NCBI RefSeq assembly: GCF_000179595.2
Contig: NZ_JH556659.1
Coordinates: forward strand, 1,057,900 to 1,121,899
Origin: Acetivibrio cellulolyticus CD2
GTDB lineage: Bacteria; Bacillota; Clostridia; Acetivibrionales; Acetivibrionaceae
Length of the DNA stretch: 64,000 bases
Direction of reading: 5' to 3'
Part shown: piece by piece, positions 9,745 through 19,306 of the stretch
How positions within the stretch are numbered: the first letter of the stretch is position 1
Layout of the letters: each line of letters starts with the position of its first letter
Notes under the pieces: model-generated
The model's database searches: none
What the model was told of the DNA's origin: nothing
What the model saw: the letters and a program-made list of their open reading frames with translations, nothing else
Position numbers and translations under genes: made by a program

Positions 9745-9810
9745 ATTTTTCCCTCCTGCTATTCCTTAGGAAAGCTTCCCAAATAACTTTCATTACTATT
9801 TTTTGCTTAA

Positions 9811-9857
9811 GGCTTATTTGAAGTCAAATAGCCACGCAAAAAGTGGAAGTAATATGG
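9811..9857 (+). repeat. Dispersed hairpin repeat, family 1, copy 2 (best copy)
   Basis: Two hairpins stand side by side: GGCTTATTTGA, AG, TCAAATAGCC, and then CCAC, GCAAAAA, GTGG. The tail is AAGTAATATGG. It fills the gap between the two permease genes. Imperfect inverted repeats CCTTAGGAAA and TTTCCTTAGG flank it at about 9767 and 9863. Confidence 0.65.
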
Positions 9858-9867
9858 AAGGATTTCC

Positions 9868-11073
9868 TTAGGTCTTAAACCTGAATATTCCAACTGCAAG
9901 GTAAACAATTCCCATTAAAACCAAAACACCACAATATGGCAAAACCGTCATAACACTGCTTCCCAACATTAAATCGTAATATCCGTTTACAGCCCACCAG
10001 TTCACAGTAAGTTTAGACAAAGTTTTAACAGCATCCGGCATTATATATATTGGTATCATCCCACCACCTAAAAGTGTAAAACTCTGTATTACCATCTGCG
10101 ATATTCCTTCTACTGTTTTAGATGATTTAGCTATGGCAGCTATCATCATGCCAAGGCCTGATGCTGCAAAAACACAGCTTATTGTGACAATAAGTATTCC
10201 CCCAATAGAATTTCCCCAGTTTACCCGATATACAATAGCAGTAAAAAGTATCAGTATTAAGGCTTGTGTGAGGGTAATAAACAGCAATCCCAAAAACTTA
10301 CCCGCAAGAATAGAAGCTTTTCCTGCTTTAGTTGTCATCAGCCTTCCTAAAGTCTTTGTTTCCCGTTCTTCAATCATATTTCTGACACCATTGCTTACTC
10401 CAAACAAAACAAACATCAACAACATTCCTGCACAATAATACTGCATACCTGTTACAATTTTGTTTTTTTGCTGATCAGCTTCATTAAACTCAATAAGATT
10501 ATCCTCTAACTTACTTCCAAGGTCCAACATAAGTGCATCCCTGTCAGACATGTTGCTAAAAGGCTTATCAATCGTATTCAATTTATCTTTTAGTGTTTCT
10601 TCCAGCACATTGGCAACTGTATTGGATCTTGAGAAACCATTTGCATATCCTTCAGCTACAGTTTTTACAATGTTTGTCTTATAAATGTCATTCACACTTG
10701 ATTTAACTTCAATCTCAACAGGCCGTTTATTTGAGATATTTTCTTCAAATTCATCAGGAATAATAATTATTGAAGGAACAATTTCTTTTTTTAACATGTC
10801 ATTAGCTTTTTCTTCACTAACTACAAAAGTTTCAAACATATCTGCCATCTGACCCCTGAGCACATTCTGGTAAAAATACTGTGAATTCTGGCTTCCGTCC
10901 TTGTCAACAACAGCAATCGAAAACTTTTCAATAGCAAGAGTGCTTTCGAACATTGGATTTAAGGCAGAACCCAGAATCAACATAATTGCAGCAGGCATAA
11001 GCAGCATTATGGCAAGAGCTTTTCTGTCTCTGAAAATAACTTTAAGGTCCTTTAACGCTATTTGTAAGATCAT
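9868..11073 (-). CDS. ABC-2 type transporter permease (LnrM-like)
   Basis: This 401-residue paralogue of the neighbouring permease has the same plan: an N-terminal helix (about 18-38, ALAIMLLMPAAIMLILG), a large external loop to about 210, and a C-terminal bundle of membrane helices. A motif EERETKTLGRLMTTK (about 235-249) sits before the helices, where its neighbour has EEKKNYTWNRLNTTP. The ATG follows AGGGGTG and the gene starts 10 bases after the ATPase gene, so the two are translationally linked. It probably forms a heterodimeric pore with the other permease. Confidence 0.82.
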   Translation of the reverse strand: MILQIALKDLKVIFRDRKALAIMLLMPAAIMLILGSALNPMFESTLAIEKFSIAVVDKDGSQNSQYFYQNVLRGQMADMFETFVVSEEKANDMLKKEIVPSIIIIPDEFEENISNKRPVEIEVKSSVNDIYKTNIVKTVAEGYANGFSRSNTVANVLEETLKDKLNTIDKPFSNMSDRDALMLDLGSKLEDNLIEFNEADQQKNKIVTGMQYYCAGMLLMFVLFGVSNGVRNMIEERETKTLGRLMTTKAGKASILAGKFLGLLFITLTQALILILFTAIVYRVNWGNSIGGILIVTISCVFAASGLGMMIAAIAKSSKTVEGISQMVIQSFTLLGGGMIPIYIMPDAVKTLSKLTVNWWAVNGYYDLMLGSSVMTVLPYCGVLVLMGIVYLAVGIFRFKT

Positions 11074-11083
11074 AATTTCACCC

Positions 11084-12019
11084 CTAATCTCTTAAAGCTC
11101 TTCCTGTAAGATGCAAAAACACGCTTTCAAGGTTTGGCTGTTTTATATCTATAGTTTGAATTTTACACTTATGTGCATCTAAAGTTGAAATAATCTTAGC
11201 CAGGACTGCATCAACACTTTGGACGGCAATACTCAGATTACCGTCAACCATAGTCAAATTCATAACTCCCTCTATTTTTCTTAATTCTCCTTCTACAGAA
11301 GCTTTCATATTAGTCATGGAAATATTTATAGTGTCGTTACTTCCAACAAGTTTTTGCAAGTCTTCCTTACTGCCGGAAGCTATCACTTTTCCATGATCCA
11401 TAATCGCAATTCTTGAACATAGGAACTCAACTTCCTCCATATAGTGACTTGTATATATTACGGTCATTCCTTCCTTGTTAAGCTTTATAACCGTCTCTAA
11501 TATATGGTTTCGTGATTGCGGGTCAATACCGACTGTCGGCTCATCCATAATTACTATCTTAGGATGATGCAGCAATGCCGCAGCTATATTTATCCTTCTT
11601 TTCATTCCGCCGGAATATGACTCAATAACTTCCTTTGCCCTATCTTTAAGACCTGCCATTTCAAGTGCTTCATCAACCCTCTCTCGAAGAAGCTTTCCAC
11701 CAACTCCGTACATTCTTCCCCAGAACATTAGGTTTTCTCTTGCTGTAAGCGTAGGATATAATGCTATTTCCTGAGGTACAAGCCCGAGAACTTTTTTTAT
11801 TTCAGCAGAACTTTTTTTTAAATCGTGATTGTTCACCAATATTTCACCACTGTCAGGTGGAAGAAGTGTACAAAGAATAGATATCAGGGTAGATTTCCCT
11901 GCTCCATTAGGTCCCAAAAGTCCAAATATTTCACCTTCATTAATATTAAGACTTACATTATCAACAGCGTTAAGGCTTCCATAGCTTTTTCTCACATTTT
12001 TGATTTCTATTAATCCCAT
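11084..12019 (-). CDS. ABC transporter ATP-binding protein (LnrL-like)
   Basis: A 311-residue ATPase with Walker A GPNGAGKS (36-43), the Q-loop near LVPQE, the signature YSGGMKRR near 137, Walker B KIVIMDEPTVGIDP and the switch His in YTSHYMEE. A C-terminal extension of about 90 residues is typical of DrrA-type drug-export ATPases. ATG at 12017-12019 follows GGAGGAA with an 8-base spacer; an earlier in-frame TTG is inside the RBS. It energises the two permeases downstream. Confidence 0.92.
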   Translation of the reverse strand: MGLIEIKNVRKSYGSLNAVDNVSLNINEGEIFGLLGPNGAGKSTLISILCTLLPPDSGEILVNNHDLKKSSAEIKKVLGLVPQEIALYPTLTARENLMFWGRMYGVGGKLLRERVDEALEMAGLKDRAKEVIESYSGGMKRRINIAAALLHHPKIVIMDEPTVGIDPQSRNHILETVIKLNKEGMTVIYTSHYMEEVEFLCSRIAIMDHGKVIASGSKEDLQKLVGSNDTINISMTNMKASVEGELRKIEGVMNLTMVDGNLSIAVQSVDAVLAKIISTLDAHKCKIQTIDIKQPNLESVFLHLTGRALRD

Positions 12020-12081
12020 AAATGATTCCTCCAAATTGCTTTGATCATGTTGTTACGTGATCTCCTAAAAAAACGTACACT

Positions 12082-13107
12082 TTACTGTTTATCTTGCTTT
12101 CCAAATAATTCAGAAAATGTCTCATCCATTTCCTCATCGAAGTTTGATTCATTCATCAAATCTTTTTCACTAATCTCAGGTATATTTACATTTACTTCTC
12201 TATTTATATTCCACCTTGTTGTATTGATATCAAAGCTGATTCTGATCTCGCCCTCATACTTTATTACGATCTCGCCATGAAAAGTTTCATCTATTATATA
12301 TGAGTCCTTATCAATTTTTGCAGTAAGTTTCAAATTTTCTATACTGAATTTTTCCTTATAATCCTTCATATTCTCTGGAAGTTTGTCAAACCATTCACTT
12401 ATATTATTGATTACCTCTTTCTTTTCTTCTTCATCGGATTTCTCGTAGTTTCCATACTTCTTGACATTTTCAATTGCAGTTTTTTTAGCAATTTCACTAC
12501 CAGATAACACTCCTGCCAAACTGTCCAGTATTTTCTTGGATTTTTCATCATTCAATTCCAACGAAAGCTGTGTTATTTTTACATCACCATCAGGAGTACT
12601 TTCAATAAAATTGCCTTCCCCGGTTAATATTTCTTTTTGAACTGTATCTTTCCAAATCGTAGCCAGTTCATTGCCAAGCTCTTGATATTCCTTATTTATC
12701 TTACCATCTGCTGAAACAATTGTTCCATTGTCTTGAGGAGTCATCTTTGCGTATTTATCATTAACTTTTAAGAAAGCCTTATCTCCGTCAATATAAAGCT
12801 TTGTACCCCATGAATACTTACCAAAACCAATAAAGCAATTTGTTTCACTTCTTTTGCTCTTATTATCCACAGTCTCGTCAACATTAAATGTAATGTCTTT
12901 AAAATTCTCAAAGTTCTTTTTAGCCTCATCTGATGCCTTTGACAAATCAATTGTAATTTTTGATTCAGTTTTCGACTGCATGGTATCAGCTTTTTGAGTA
13001 TTGTTTAGCGCCCCCAGATATTTTTGAGTAGTTGAACCAAGCATAGAACATGCAACAGTATAAAACATAAACATCACAACAATCACAGGTATAACAAGTT
13101 TTTTCAT
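12082..13107 (-). CDS. Lipoprotein of unknown function in ABC export module
   Basis: The 341-residue protein has a lipoprotein signal (KK, hydrophobic core, lipobox TVAC with Cys20) followed by a charged, Lys/Glu/Asp-rich extracellular domain with no motif I recognise. ATG at 13105-13107 follows AAAGGTG; a GTG four codons earlier overlaps the RBS. It is the first gene downstream of a putative activator-dependent promoter and is followed by the ATPase and two permeases. It could sense or bind the exported compound or stress at the membrane surface; this is inference from position only. Confidence 0.75.
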   Translation of the reverse strand: MKKLVIPVIVVMFMFYTVACSMLGSTTQKYLGALNNTQKADTMQSKTESKITIDLSKASDEAKKNFENFKDITFNVDETVDNKSKRSETNCFIGFGKYSWGTKLYIDGDKAFLKVNDKYAKMTPQDNGTIVSADGKINKEYQELGNELATIWKDTVQKEILTGEGNFIESTPDGDVKITQLSLELNDEKSKKILDSLAGVLSGSEIAKKTAIENVKKYGNYEKSDEEEKKEVINNISEWFDKLPENMKDYKEKFSIENLKLTAKIDKDSYIIDETFHGEIVIKYEGEIRISFDINTTRWNINREVNVNIPEISEKDLMNESNFDEEMDETFSELFGKQDKQ

Positions 13108-13156
13108 AATAGCACTCACCTTTCAAAAAATTTATAAACTTTATCTTTACATCTTA

Positions 13157-13228
13157 ATTATAGAGAAAACCCGATTCACCATCATCTAGAAAAAGTCATG
13201 TTTCATATATGACTTTAGTCATGTTTTG
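13157..13228 (-). promoter_or_regulatory. Putative activator-dependent promoter with direct repeats
   Basis: A perfect TATAAT (13157-13162, minus strand) has no matching -35 hexamer. Further upstream are two direct copies of AGTCATGTTT, 23 bases apart (13195 and 13218), the first running into TGTTTCATATATG (13199-13211). That spacing of about two helical turns upstream of the -35 zone suits a response-regulator site. The complement of the 13-mer, CATATATGAAACA, recurs before the kinase gene at 15226-15238. Confidence 0.5.
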
Positions 13229-13272
13229 CATAGCTAAGACAGTATAAATTTAAAAACGCATTAAAGATACAC

Positions 13273-13320
13273 GCAATATTACTTCCGCTTTTGATATGCT
13301 ATCTTGCCTGCAAATAAGCT
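13273..13320 (-). repeat. Dispersed hairpin repeat, family 1, copy 3 (opposite orientation)
   Basis: Read on the minus strand it contains AGCTTATTTG, then CAAGATAGC, then AAAAGCGGAAGTAATAT, aligning with copy 2 over most of its length. It ends at the stop codon of the response-regulator gene. Confidence 0.5.
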
Positions 13321-13952
13321 TATAAATTGTTTTCGATTACGTATAGAGCAATCTTCGTTCTGTGATTAAGATCCAATTTTGAAAGTATATTGGTAATATG
13401 ATTTTTGACAGTTCCTTCAGTAATAAAAAGCTTTGCAGCAATCTCTTTATTCGAAAGAGCTTCCGCAACAAGCTTTGCTATTTCATGTTCCCTTGAAGTT
13501 AACTCCTCAAGTTGATTAGCACTATCCTGACTTTCAGAGAGTCTGTTTACAAGTTTGGCTGCAATATTGTTATGCAGAACAGCCCCCCCTGAGTATATAA
13601 CTTTTATGGTATTTATAATTTCCTCTGACTCAACATCTTTTAGCAAGTAACTGCTTGCTCCATTTTTTAACGCTTCAAAAATATATTGATCGTCATTAAA
13701 TGTTGTCAAAATTATTATTTTAACCTTTGGAAATGATTCCTTTATCAATTTTGTAGTTTTAACACCATCCATAACGGGCATCCTAATATCCATCAGTACA
13801 ACATCAATACCACTATTACAAAGGTCAAGAGCTTCTTGACCGTTAGATGCCGTCGCTGCAACTTCAATTTCGCTATCTAAAGATAGTATCATTTTAAGCC
13901 CATCTCTAACAACCGGTTGGTCATCAACTATTAAAACTTTTATTCTACTCAT
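13320..13952 (-). CDS. NarL/LuxR-family response regulator
   Basis: This 210-residue DNA-binding response regulator has a receiver domain with the acidic pair Asp10/Asp11, the phospho-acceptor Asp55, Thr83 and Lys105. A C-terminal LuxR-type helix-turn-helix follows (about 145-205, LTSREHEIAKLVAEALSNK, GTVKNHITNIL). Its start overlaps the end of the kinase gene by 8 bases, so the pair is translationally coupled. It most likely controls the downstream lipoprotein-ABC genes and possibly its own operon, as LnrK does in linearmycin resistance. Confidence 0.92.
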   Translation of the reverse strand: MSRIKVLIVDDQPVVRDGLKMILSLDSEIEVAATASNGQEALDLCNSGIDVVLMDIRMPVMDGVKTTKLIKESFPKVKIIILTTFNDDQYIFEALKNGASSYLLKDVESEEIINTIKVIYSGGAVLHNNIAAKLVNRLSESQDSANQLEELTSREHEIAKLVAEALSNKEIAAKLFITEGTVKNHITNILSKLDLNHRTKIALYVIENNL

Positions 13953-15147
13953 TAATTATTCCCTCCATAGGAACAGATATATTTATCATAAAACCGCCGT
14001 TCTTGTAAAAACTAACAACCCCATTGTAAAGCCCGAACCTTTCCATCATACCTGTAAGACCTGTTCCATAATTAAGTTCTTTGGCTCCCGTACCGTTATC
14101 CTTAATGAACATTGAAAACTCTCTTTTACCATATATTATGCTTATCTCAACCTTATCAGCCATGCCATGTCTTATAGAATTTGTTATGGCCTCCTGACAA
14201 GCTCTATAAACCGCAAGATTAAATTCCGGCTGAGTGTTAAATTTCTCACCTTTAATATCAAGCAAAACTTCTATATTAAACTTATCAACCGAACTCTCCA
14301 CTAGTTCTTCAATAGACTTTATCAATGTAAGCTGTTCAACCTCTGCATTCTTTAATGCTCTTACAGATTTTCTTATATCCTCAAGACATTCCTTGGCAAT
14401 TTGCCTGCTCTTCCCCAAGTATTCCGCAACACCTGACGGGTTGGTTTCCACTATCTTTTTGCAAAAATCCAGATTCATAATTAATCCGGTAAGATTATGG
14501 CCGACACTATCATGAATCTCATGGGCTATACGATTTCGCTCTTCAAATATGGTAAGCTCCTTTATTTTTCTATTTTTTTCTTCCAGCAAGGAGTTTGCAC
14601 CAGTCAGTTCTCTATTCAGTTCATCTAGTTTTTCTTTTTGTTCCGAAAGCATTCTGGAGTAGTTAAAAAACACCCCTACAGTAATAAACACCATAAATGT
14701 AAAGAAAATGTATGAAACGATAAAAGTCATATTTGCTGGCTTGTTCCCACAGAAAACTGCTTCAAAAAACCTACTGTACTTGATAAATGCAGCAAGTATT
14801 ACCCCCAAGCTGACAAAAAGCATGCTCTTTTCCTTTAACATAAAACCCGCTGCAATCAGAACGTAAAAGTAATAAACATTAAAGTAGTGATTAACAAGGT
14901 ATTTTGAACTCTCATCAAGCATTACCAGCATCAAAACGTCAAGAACAAAGGAATATGGCAAAAACTTTTCAAATTTGCCTTTAAATACTTCCCTTACATG
15001 CAGCCAGCTAAAAAGCAACGTAAAAATTAGCAGCATCAAATAAAACCTGCTGCCTACTGCCCGTTCAAGGTAAAGTGCTAAAACAAATGTAACCAGCATT
15101 GATATATCACGAAAGATTATATACAGCAGTCCAATTCCTTTTTTCAC
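13945..15147 (-). CDS. HisKA_3-family sensor histidine kinase
   Basis: The protein has about six membrane helices in the first 165 residues with little extracellular sequence, a coiled coil (about 175-205), a HisKA_3 dimerisation domain with the phospho-acceptor His in AHEIHDSVGHNLTG, and a HATPase domain with DNGTGAKELNYGTGLTGM. This is the plan of LnrJ/DesK-like kinases that sense within the membrane. The start chosen is GTG at 15145-15147 (MKKGIGLLYI), 7 bases after AGAGGG. An ATG six codons upstream (15163-15165) is possible but has a poorer RBS. It is coupled to the response regulator downstream. Confidence 0.88.
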   Translation of the reverse strand: MKKGIGLLYIIFRDISMLVTFVLALYLERAVGSRFYLMLLIFTLLFSWLHVREVFKGKFEKFLPYSFVLDVLMLVMLDESSKYLVNHYFNVYYFYVLIAAGFMLKEKSMLFVSLGVILAAFIKYSRFFEAVFCGNKPANMTFIVSYIFFTFMVFITVGVFFNYSRMLSEQKEKLDELNRELTGANSLLEEKNRKIKELTIFEERNRIAHEIHDSVGHNLTGLIMNLDFCKKIVETNPSGVAEYLGKSRQIAKECLEDIRKSVRALKNAEVEQLTLIKSIEELVESSVDKFNIEVLLDIKGEKFNTQPEFNLAVYRACQEAITNSIRHGMADKVEISIIYGKREFSMFIKDNGTGAKELNYGTGLTGMMERFGLYNGVVSFYKNGGFMINISVPMEGIINE

Positions 15148-15217
15148 GTAAATCACCCTCTTCATTTTATCAGACAAACCTTTAAAACAGAAGATTTAAT
15201 TGTTATGTTTTAAATAA

Positions 15218-15276
15218 ATACGCTCCATATATGAAACACAGTTTTATAATAAACTTGTCCCATATATGGAGCGTAT
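15218..15276. promoter_or_regulatory. Perfect 16-bp inverted repeat between ackA and the kinase gene
   Basis: ATACGCTCCATATATG (15218-15233) is repeated exactly in inverted form at 15261-15276 with a 27-base loop. Part of the left arm extends into the 13-mer CATATATGAAACA that also occurs before the lipoprotein gene. It could be an operator for the kinase-regulator operon or an RNA hairpin at the ackA transcript end; it lacks a good T-run for a terminator. Confidence 0.6.
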
Positions 15277-15285
15277 GAATGCTCC

Positions 15286-15316
15286 GGAATACTGAAAATA
15301 TATCTTCGGCTATTCC
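15286..15316 (+). repeat. Dispersed hairpin repeat, family 2, copy 1
   Basis: GGAATACTGAA, a short AT loop and TTCGGCTATTCC can fold on each other with one bulge and wobble pairs. Related copies lie at 21264, 22134 and 25039, all in the same orientation and all intergenic. Confidence 0.6.
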
Positions 15317-15344
15317 TTAACTCTTTTTCTTCAATCCTAAAAAA

Positions 15345-16538
15345 CTATTTCAATAGTTTTATAGTTTCTCTTGCAATTGCAAGCTCTTCGTTAGTAGGAA
15401 CTACAAGCGTCTTAACTTTTGCATCAGCAGCGCTTATATCTATTTCCTTACCAATTACAGTATTCTTTTCAGGGTCTATCTTTATTCCCAAGAAATCCAT
15501 ATCACTTACTACTTTTTCTCTTATAAGCCCATTGTTTTCACCAATTCCAGCTGTAAATATTACTGCATCCGCACCATTCATTAATCCTATATAATCGCCA
15601 ATAAAGCGTTTTACCCTATAACAGAATATATCCAAAGCAAGCATCGCCCTGTCATTTCCAGCCTCAGCTGCTGCCTGAACATCCCTGAAGTCACTGCTTA
15701 CACCTGAAACTCCAAGTACCCCTGATTTCTTATTTAGAAAATCGCTTATGTCACTAATAGTCATTTTTTCTTTTTTCATTAGGAATGATATAATATCCGG
15801 GTCAATAGATCCGCTTCTTGTACCCATACACAAACCTTGAAGAGGAGTGAATCCCATTGAGGTTTCTATAGACTTTCCGTTTTTAACAGCACATACACTT
15901 GCACCATTGCCCAAGTGACAGGTAACTAATTTTAATTCTTCTATAGGTTTTCCAAGCATTTCAGCTGCTCTATAAGCTACATATTTGTGTGAAGTACCAT
16001 GGAATCCATATTTCCTTAAGCGGTATTTCTCGTATAATTCATATGGAAGGGCATATATATATGCCTGGCTTGGCATTGTTTGATGAAATGCAGTATCAAA
16101 AACTGCTACCATAGGAATGTTTGGCATAATCTGTTGACAAGCTTCGATTCCTACAATATTTGAAGGATTATGCAAAGGTGCAAGCTCTATACACTCTTTT
16201 ACTGCATCCATTACTTTTTTGTCAATTATAACGGATTCCTTGAATTTTTCTCCTCCATGAACTATACGATGTCCAACAGCAGATATCTCATCCATGCTCT
16301 TTATAACACCTGTTTTACTGTCAGTAAGAGCACTTAACACCTCCTGTACAGCAATTTTGTGATTGTATAAATCCTTTTCAATTACAACTGTATCACTTCC
16401 GACTTTTGAATGCTTAAGGAATGAATGTTCAAGGCCAATCCTGTCACAAACTCCCTTTGCAAGAACGCTTTCATTTGTCATATCAATAAGCTGATACTTT
16501 AATGAAGAACTACCTGTATTTATAACTAAAACCTTCAT
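15345..16538 (-). CDS. ackA: Acetate kinase
   Basis: AckA converts acetyl phosphate and ADP to acetate and ATP, the substrate-level ATP step of acetate fermentation, in the cytoplasm. The 397-residue product has the standard opening [15 protein letters not shown], the signatures [40 protein letters not shown], and FTAGIGENN near 326, all conserved in the family. ATG follows AGGAGATG. It lies 33 bases after pta and is surely co-transcribed with it. Confidence 0.98.
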   Translation of the reverse strand: MKVLVINTGSSSLKYQLIDMTNESVLAKGVCDRIGLEHSFLKHSKVGSDTVVIEKDLYNHKIAVQEVLSALTDSKTGVIKSMDEISAVGHRIVHGGEKFKESVIIDKKVMDAVKECIELAPLHNPSNIVGIEACQQIMPNIPMVAVFDTAFHQTMPSQAYIYALPYELYEKYRLRKYGFHGTSHKYVAYRAAEMLGKPIEELKLVTCHLGNGASVCAVKNGKSIETSMGFTPLQGLCMGTRSGSIDPDIISFLMKKEKMTISDISDFLNKKSGVLGVSGVSSDFRDVQAAAEAGNDRAMLALDIFCYRVKRFIGDYIGLMNGADAVIFTAGIGENNGLIREKVVSDMDFLGIKIDPEKNTVIGKEIDISAADAKVKTLVVPTNEELAIARETIKLLK

Positions 16539-16571
16539 TACGACATCTCCTATTCTATAATTAAGATTGGA

Positions 16572-17582
<1,011 letters not shown>

Positions 17583-17712
17583 CTATTTATTCGATAAATA
17601 TAGAATTACTTTAATTGACTCTTTATTTAGGTTGCCCCGAGTAATTATTATTAATAATTATCACCAGGTAATAGTATCAGATACCTTGAAACCTTTATTC
17701 CATCAGCTATTT

Positions 17713-17776
17713 ATTATATACAAAATGTTTATTGTATACAAGATTGAGTTCATTTATTTTTTCATTTTGTATACAA
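17713..17776 (-). promoter_or_regulatory. pta promoter with two TTGTATACAA palindromes
   Basis: On the minus strand a TATAAT box (17713-17718) sits 17 bases from a -35 TTGTAT that is part of the palindrome TTGTATACAA (17732-17741). An identical palindrome lies 35 bases further upstream (17767-17776), and the -10 overlaps a related TTTTGTATATAA. The GTATAC core resembles operators of some GntR-type repressors; no regulator gene is nearby. Confidence 0.6.
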
Positions 17777-17828
17777 CTGAGAGCTAATTAAATCCAAATA
17801 CTTAACTCTACCTTTTACTAACGCGCAT

Positions 17829-17858
17829 AAAAAATGCGGCTCCACTTTCAGCCGCATT
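17829..17858 (-). terminator. Terminator after gatB
   Basis: A perfect 9-bp stem AATGCGGCT/AGCCGCATT with an 8-base loop is followed on the minus strand by six T's. It begins 4 bases after the gatB stop codon. Confidence 0.92.
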
Positions 17859-17862
17859 AGTC

Positions 17863-19293
17863 TTATTTTTCCAACTCTTCCTTCAGTATTTTATTAATAA
17901 GTTGAGGGTTAGCCTTCCCTTTTGTCTCCTTCATTGCCTGTCCGACAAGGAAACCAAACGCTTTTTCCTTACCATTCCTATAATCTTCTACAGATTGCGG
18001 GTTACTTTCAAGTATCTTCCTTACAACTGTTACAAGTGCACCTTCATCACTTACAACTTCTAATCCCTCTTCTTTTACAATTACCTCCGGGTCCTTACTT
18101 TGGTTAAACATCTTTTCAAATACTTTCTTGGCTATAGTACCGCTAATAGTTCCCTTTTCAATAAGCAAAACTAGCTTTGCAAGATATTCACCAGGGAAAG
18201 GAATTTGTTCAACCTCCATCTCCTTTTCCTTAAGTATCCTCAGGAGGTCCCCCATTATCCAATTACTGATAGCCTTAGCATTACTAACTTTCTTAACAGC
18301 ATCTTCAAAGAAGTCAGCAAGAACCTTTGAACCTGTGAGTATTGATGCATCGTATTCAGGAAGTCCAAACTCATCAAGATATCTTCTTTTCCTTGCTTCA
18401 GGAAGCTCAGGCAAGCTGTCTTTTATCTCCTGCTTCCACTTTTCATCTATAACTATAGGCATAAGATCAGGCTCCGGAAAATACCTGTAATCGTGTGCTT
18501 CTTCCTTGCTCCTCATTGCATAACTCATGCCTTTGACATCATCCCAGCGCCTTGTTTCCTGTACAACAACTCCACCATCTTCGATAACCTCAATCTGTCT
18601 CCTTGTTTCCCCTTCGATAGCCCTAACAATAGCTTTAAAGGAATTCAAATTTTTCATCTCAGTCCTTGTACCAAACTCTTTTTGACCCACCGGCCTTACT
18701 GATAGATTAACATCTGCCCTCAATGAGCCTTCCTGCATCTTGCAGTCAGATACATCAATATACTCCAATATTGCCTTAAGGTTTTCAAGATATGCTTTGA
18801 CCTCCTGGGCTGACCTCATATCAGGTTCAGATACAATTTCTATAAGCGGCACCCCGCACCTGTTGTAATCAATCAACGAGCCAGTATCCCACTCATCGTG
18901 CATAAGCTTTCCTGCGTCTTCCTCTATGTGAATTCTTGTAATACCTATTCTCTTTGTATATCCTTCAACTTCGATATCGATATACCCATTTGAACATATT
19001 GGAAGATCATACTGGGAGGTCTGGAAAGCCTTTGGCAAATCAGGGTAAAAATAATTCTTTCTGTCCTGCTTGCTGAATTCTGCAATATGGCAGTTGGTAG
19101 CAAGACCGGCTCTTGCAGCATACTCAACAACCTTTTTATTCAAAACCGGCAATACTCCAGGCATACCTGTACAAATAGGGCAGGCGTGAGTATTTGGTTC
19201 TCCTCCAAATTCAGTTGTGCAGGAGCAATATATTTTTGATTTAGTTGAAAGCTCAGCATGAACTTCAAGTCCTATCACTATTTCGTATTCCAT
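17863..19293 (-). CDS. gatB: Asp-tRNA(Asn)/Glu-tRNA(Gln) amidotransferase subunit B
   Basis: GatB is the tRNA-binding and kinase subunit of the GatCAB amidotransferase, which phosphorylates and then amidates misacylated Glu-tRNA(Gln) or Asp-tRNA(Asn). The 476-residue product has the family signatures [31 protein letters not shown] and [17 protein letters not shown], plus a C-terminal YqeY-like tail ending [13 protein letters not shown] follows GAGGTG; it starts 13 bases after gatA. A strong terminator ends the gatCAB transcript. Confidence 0.98.
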   Translation of the reverse strand: MEYEIVIGLEVHAELSTKSKIYCSCTTEFGGEPNTHACPICTGMPGVLPVLNKKVVEYAARAGLATNCHIAEFSKQDRKNYFYPDLPKAFQTSQYDLPICSNGYIDIEVEGYTKRIGITRIHIEEDAGKLMHDEWDTGSLIDYNRCGVPLIEIVSEPDMRSAQEVKAYLENLKAILEYIDVSDCKMQEGSLRADVNLSVRPVGQKEFGTRTEMKNLNSFKAIVRAIEGETRRQIEVIEDGGVVVQETRRWDDVKGMSYAMRSKEEAHDYRYFPEPDLMPIVIDEKWKQEIKDSLPELPEARKRRYLDEFGLPEYDASILTGSKVLADFFEDAVKKVSNAKAISNWIMGDLLRILKEKEMEVEQIPFPGEYLAKLVLLIEKGTISGTIAKKVFEKMFNQSKDPEVIVKEEGLEVVSDEGALVTVVRKILESNPQSVEDYRNGKEKAFGFLVGQAMKETKGKANPQLINKILKEELEK

Positions 19294-19306
19294 CTCTTAA
19301 CTCACC

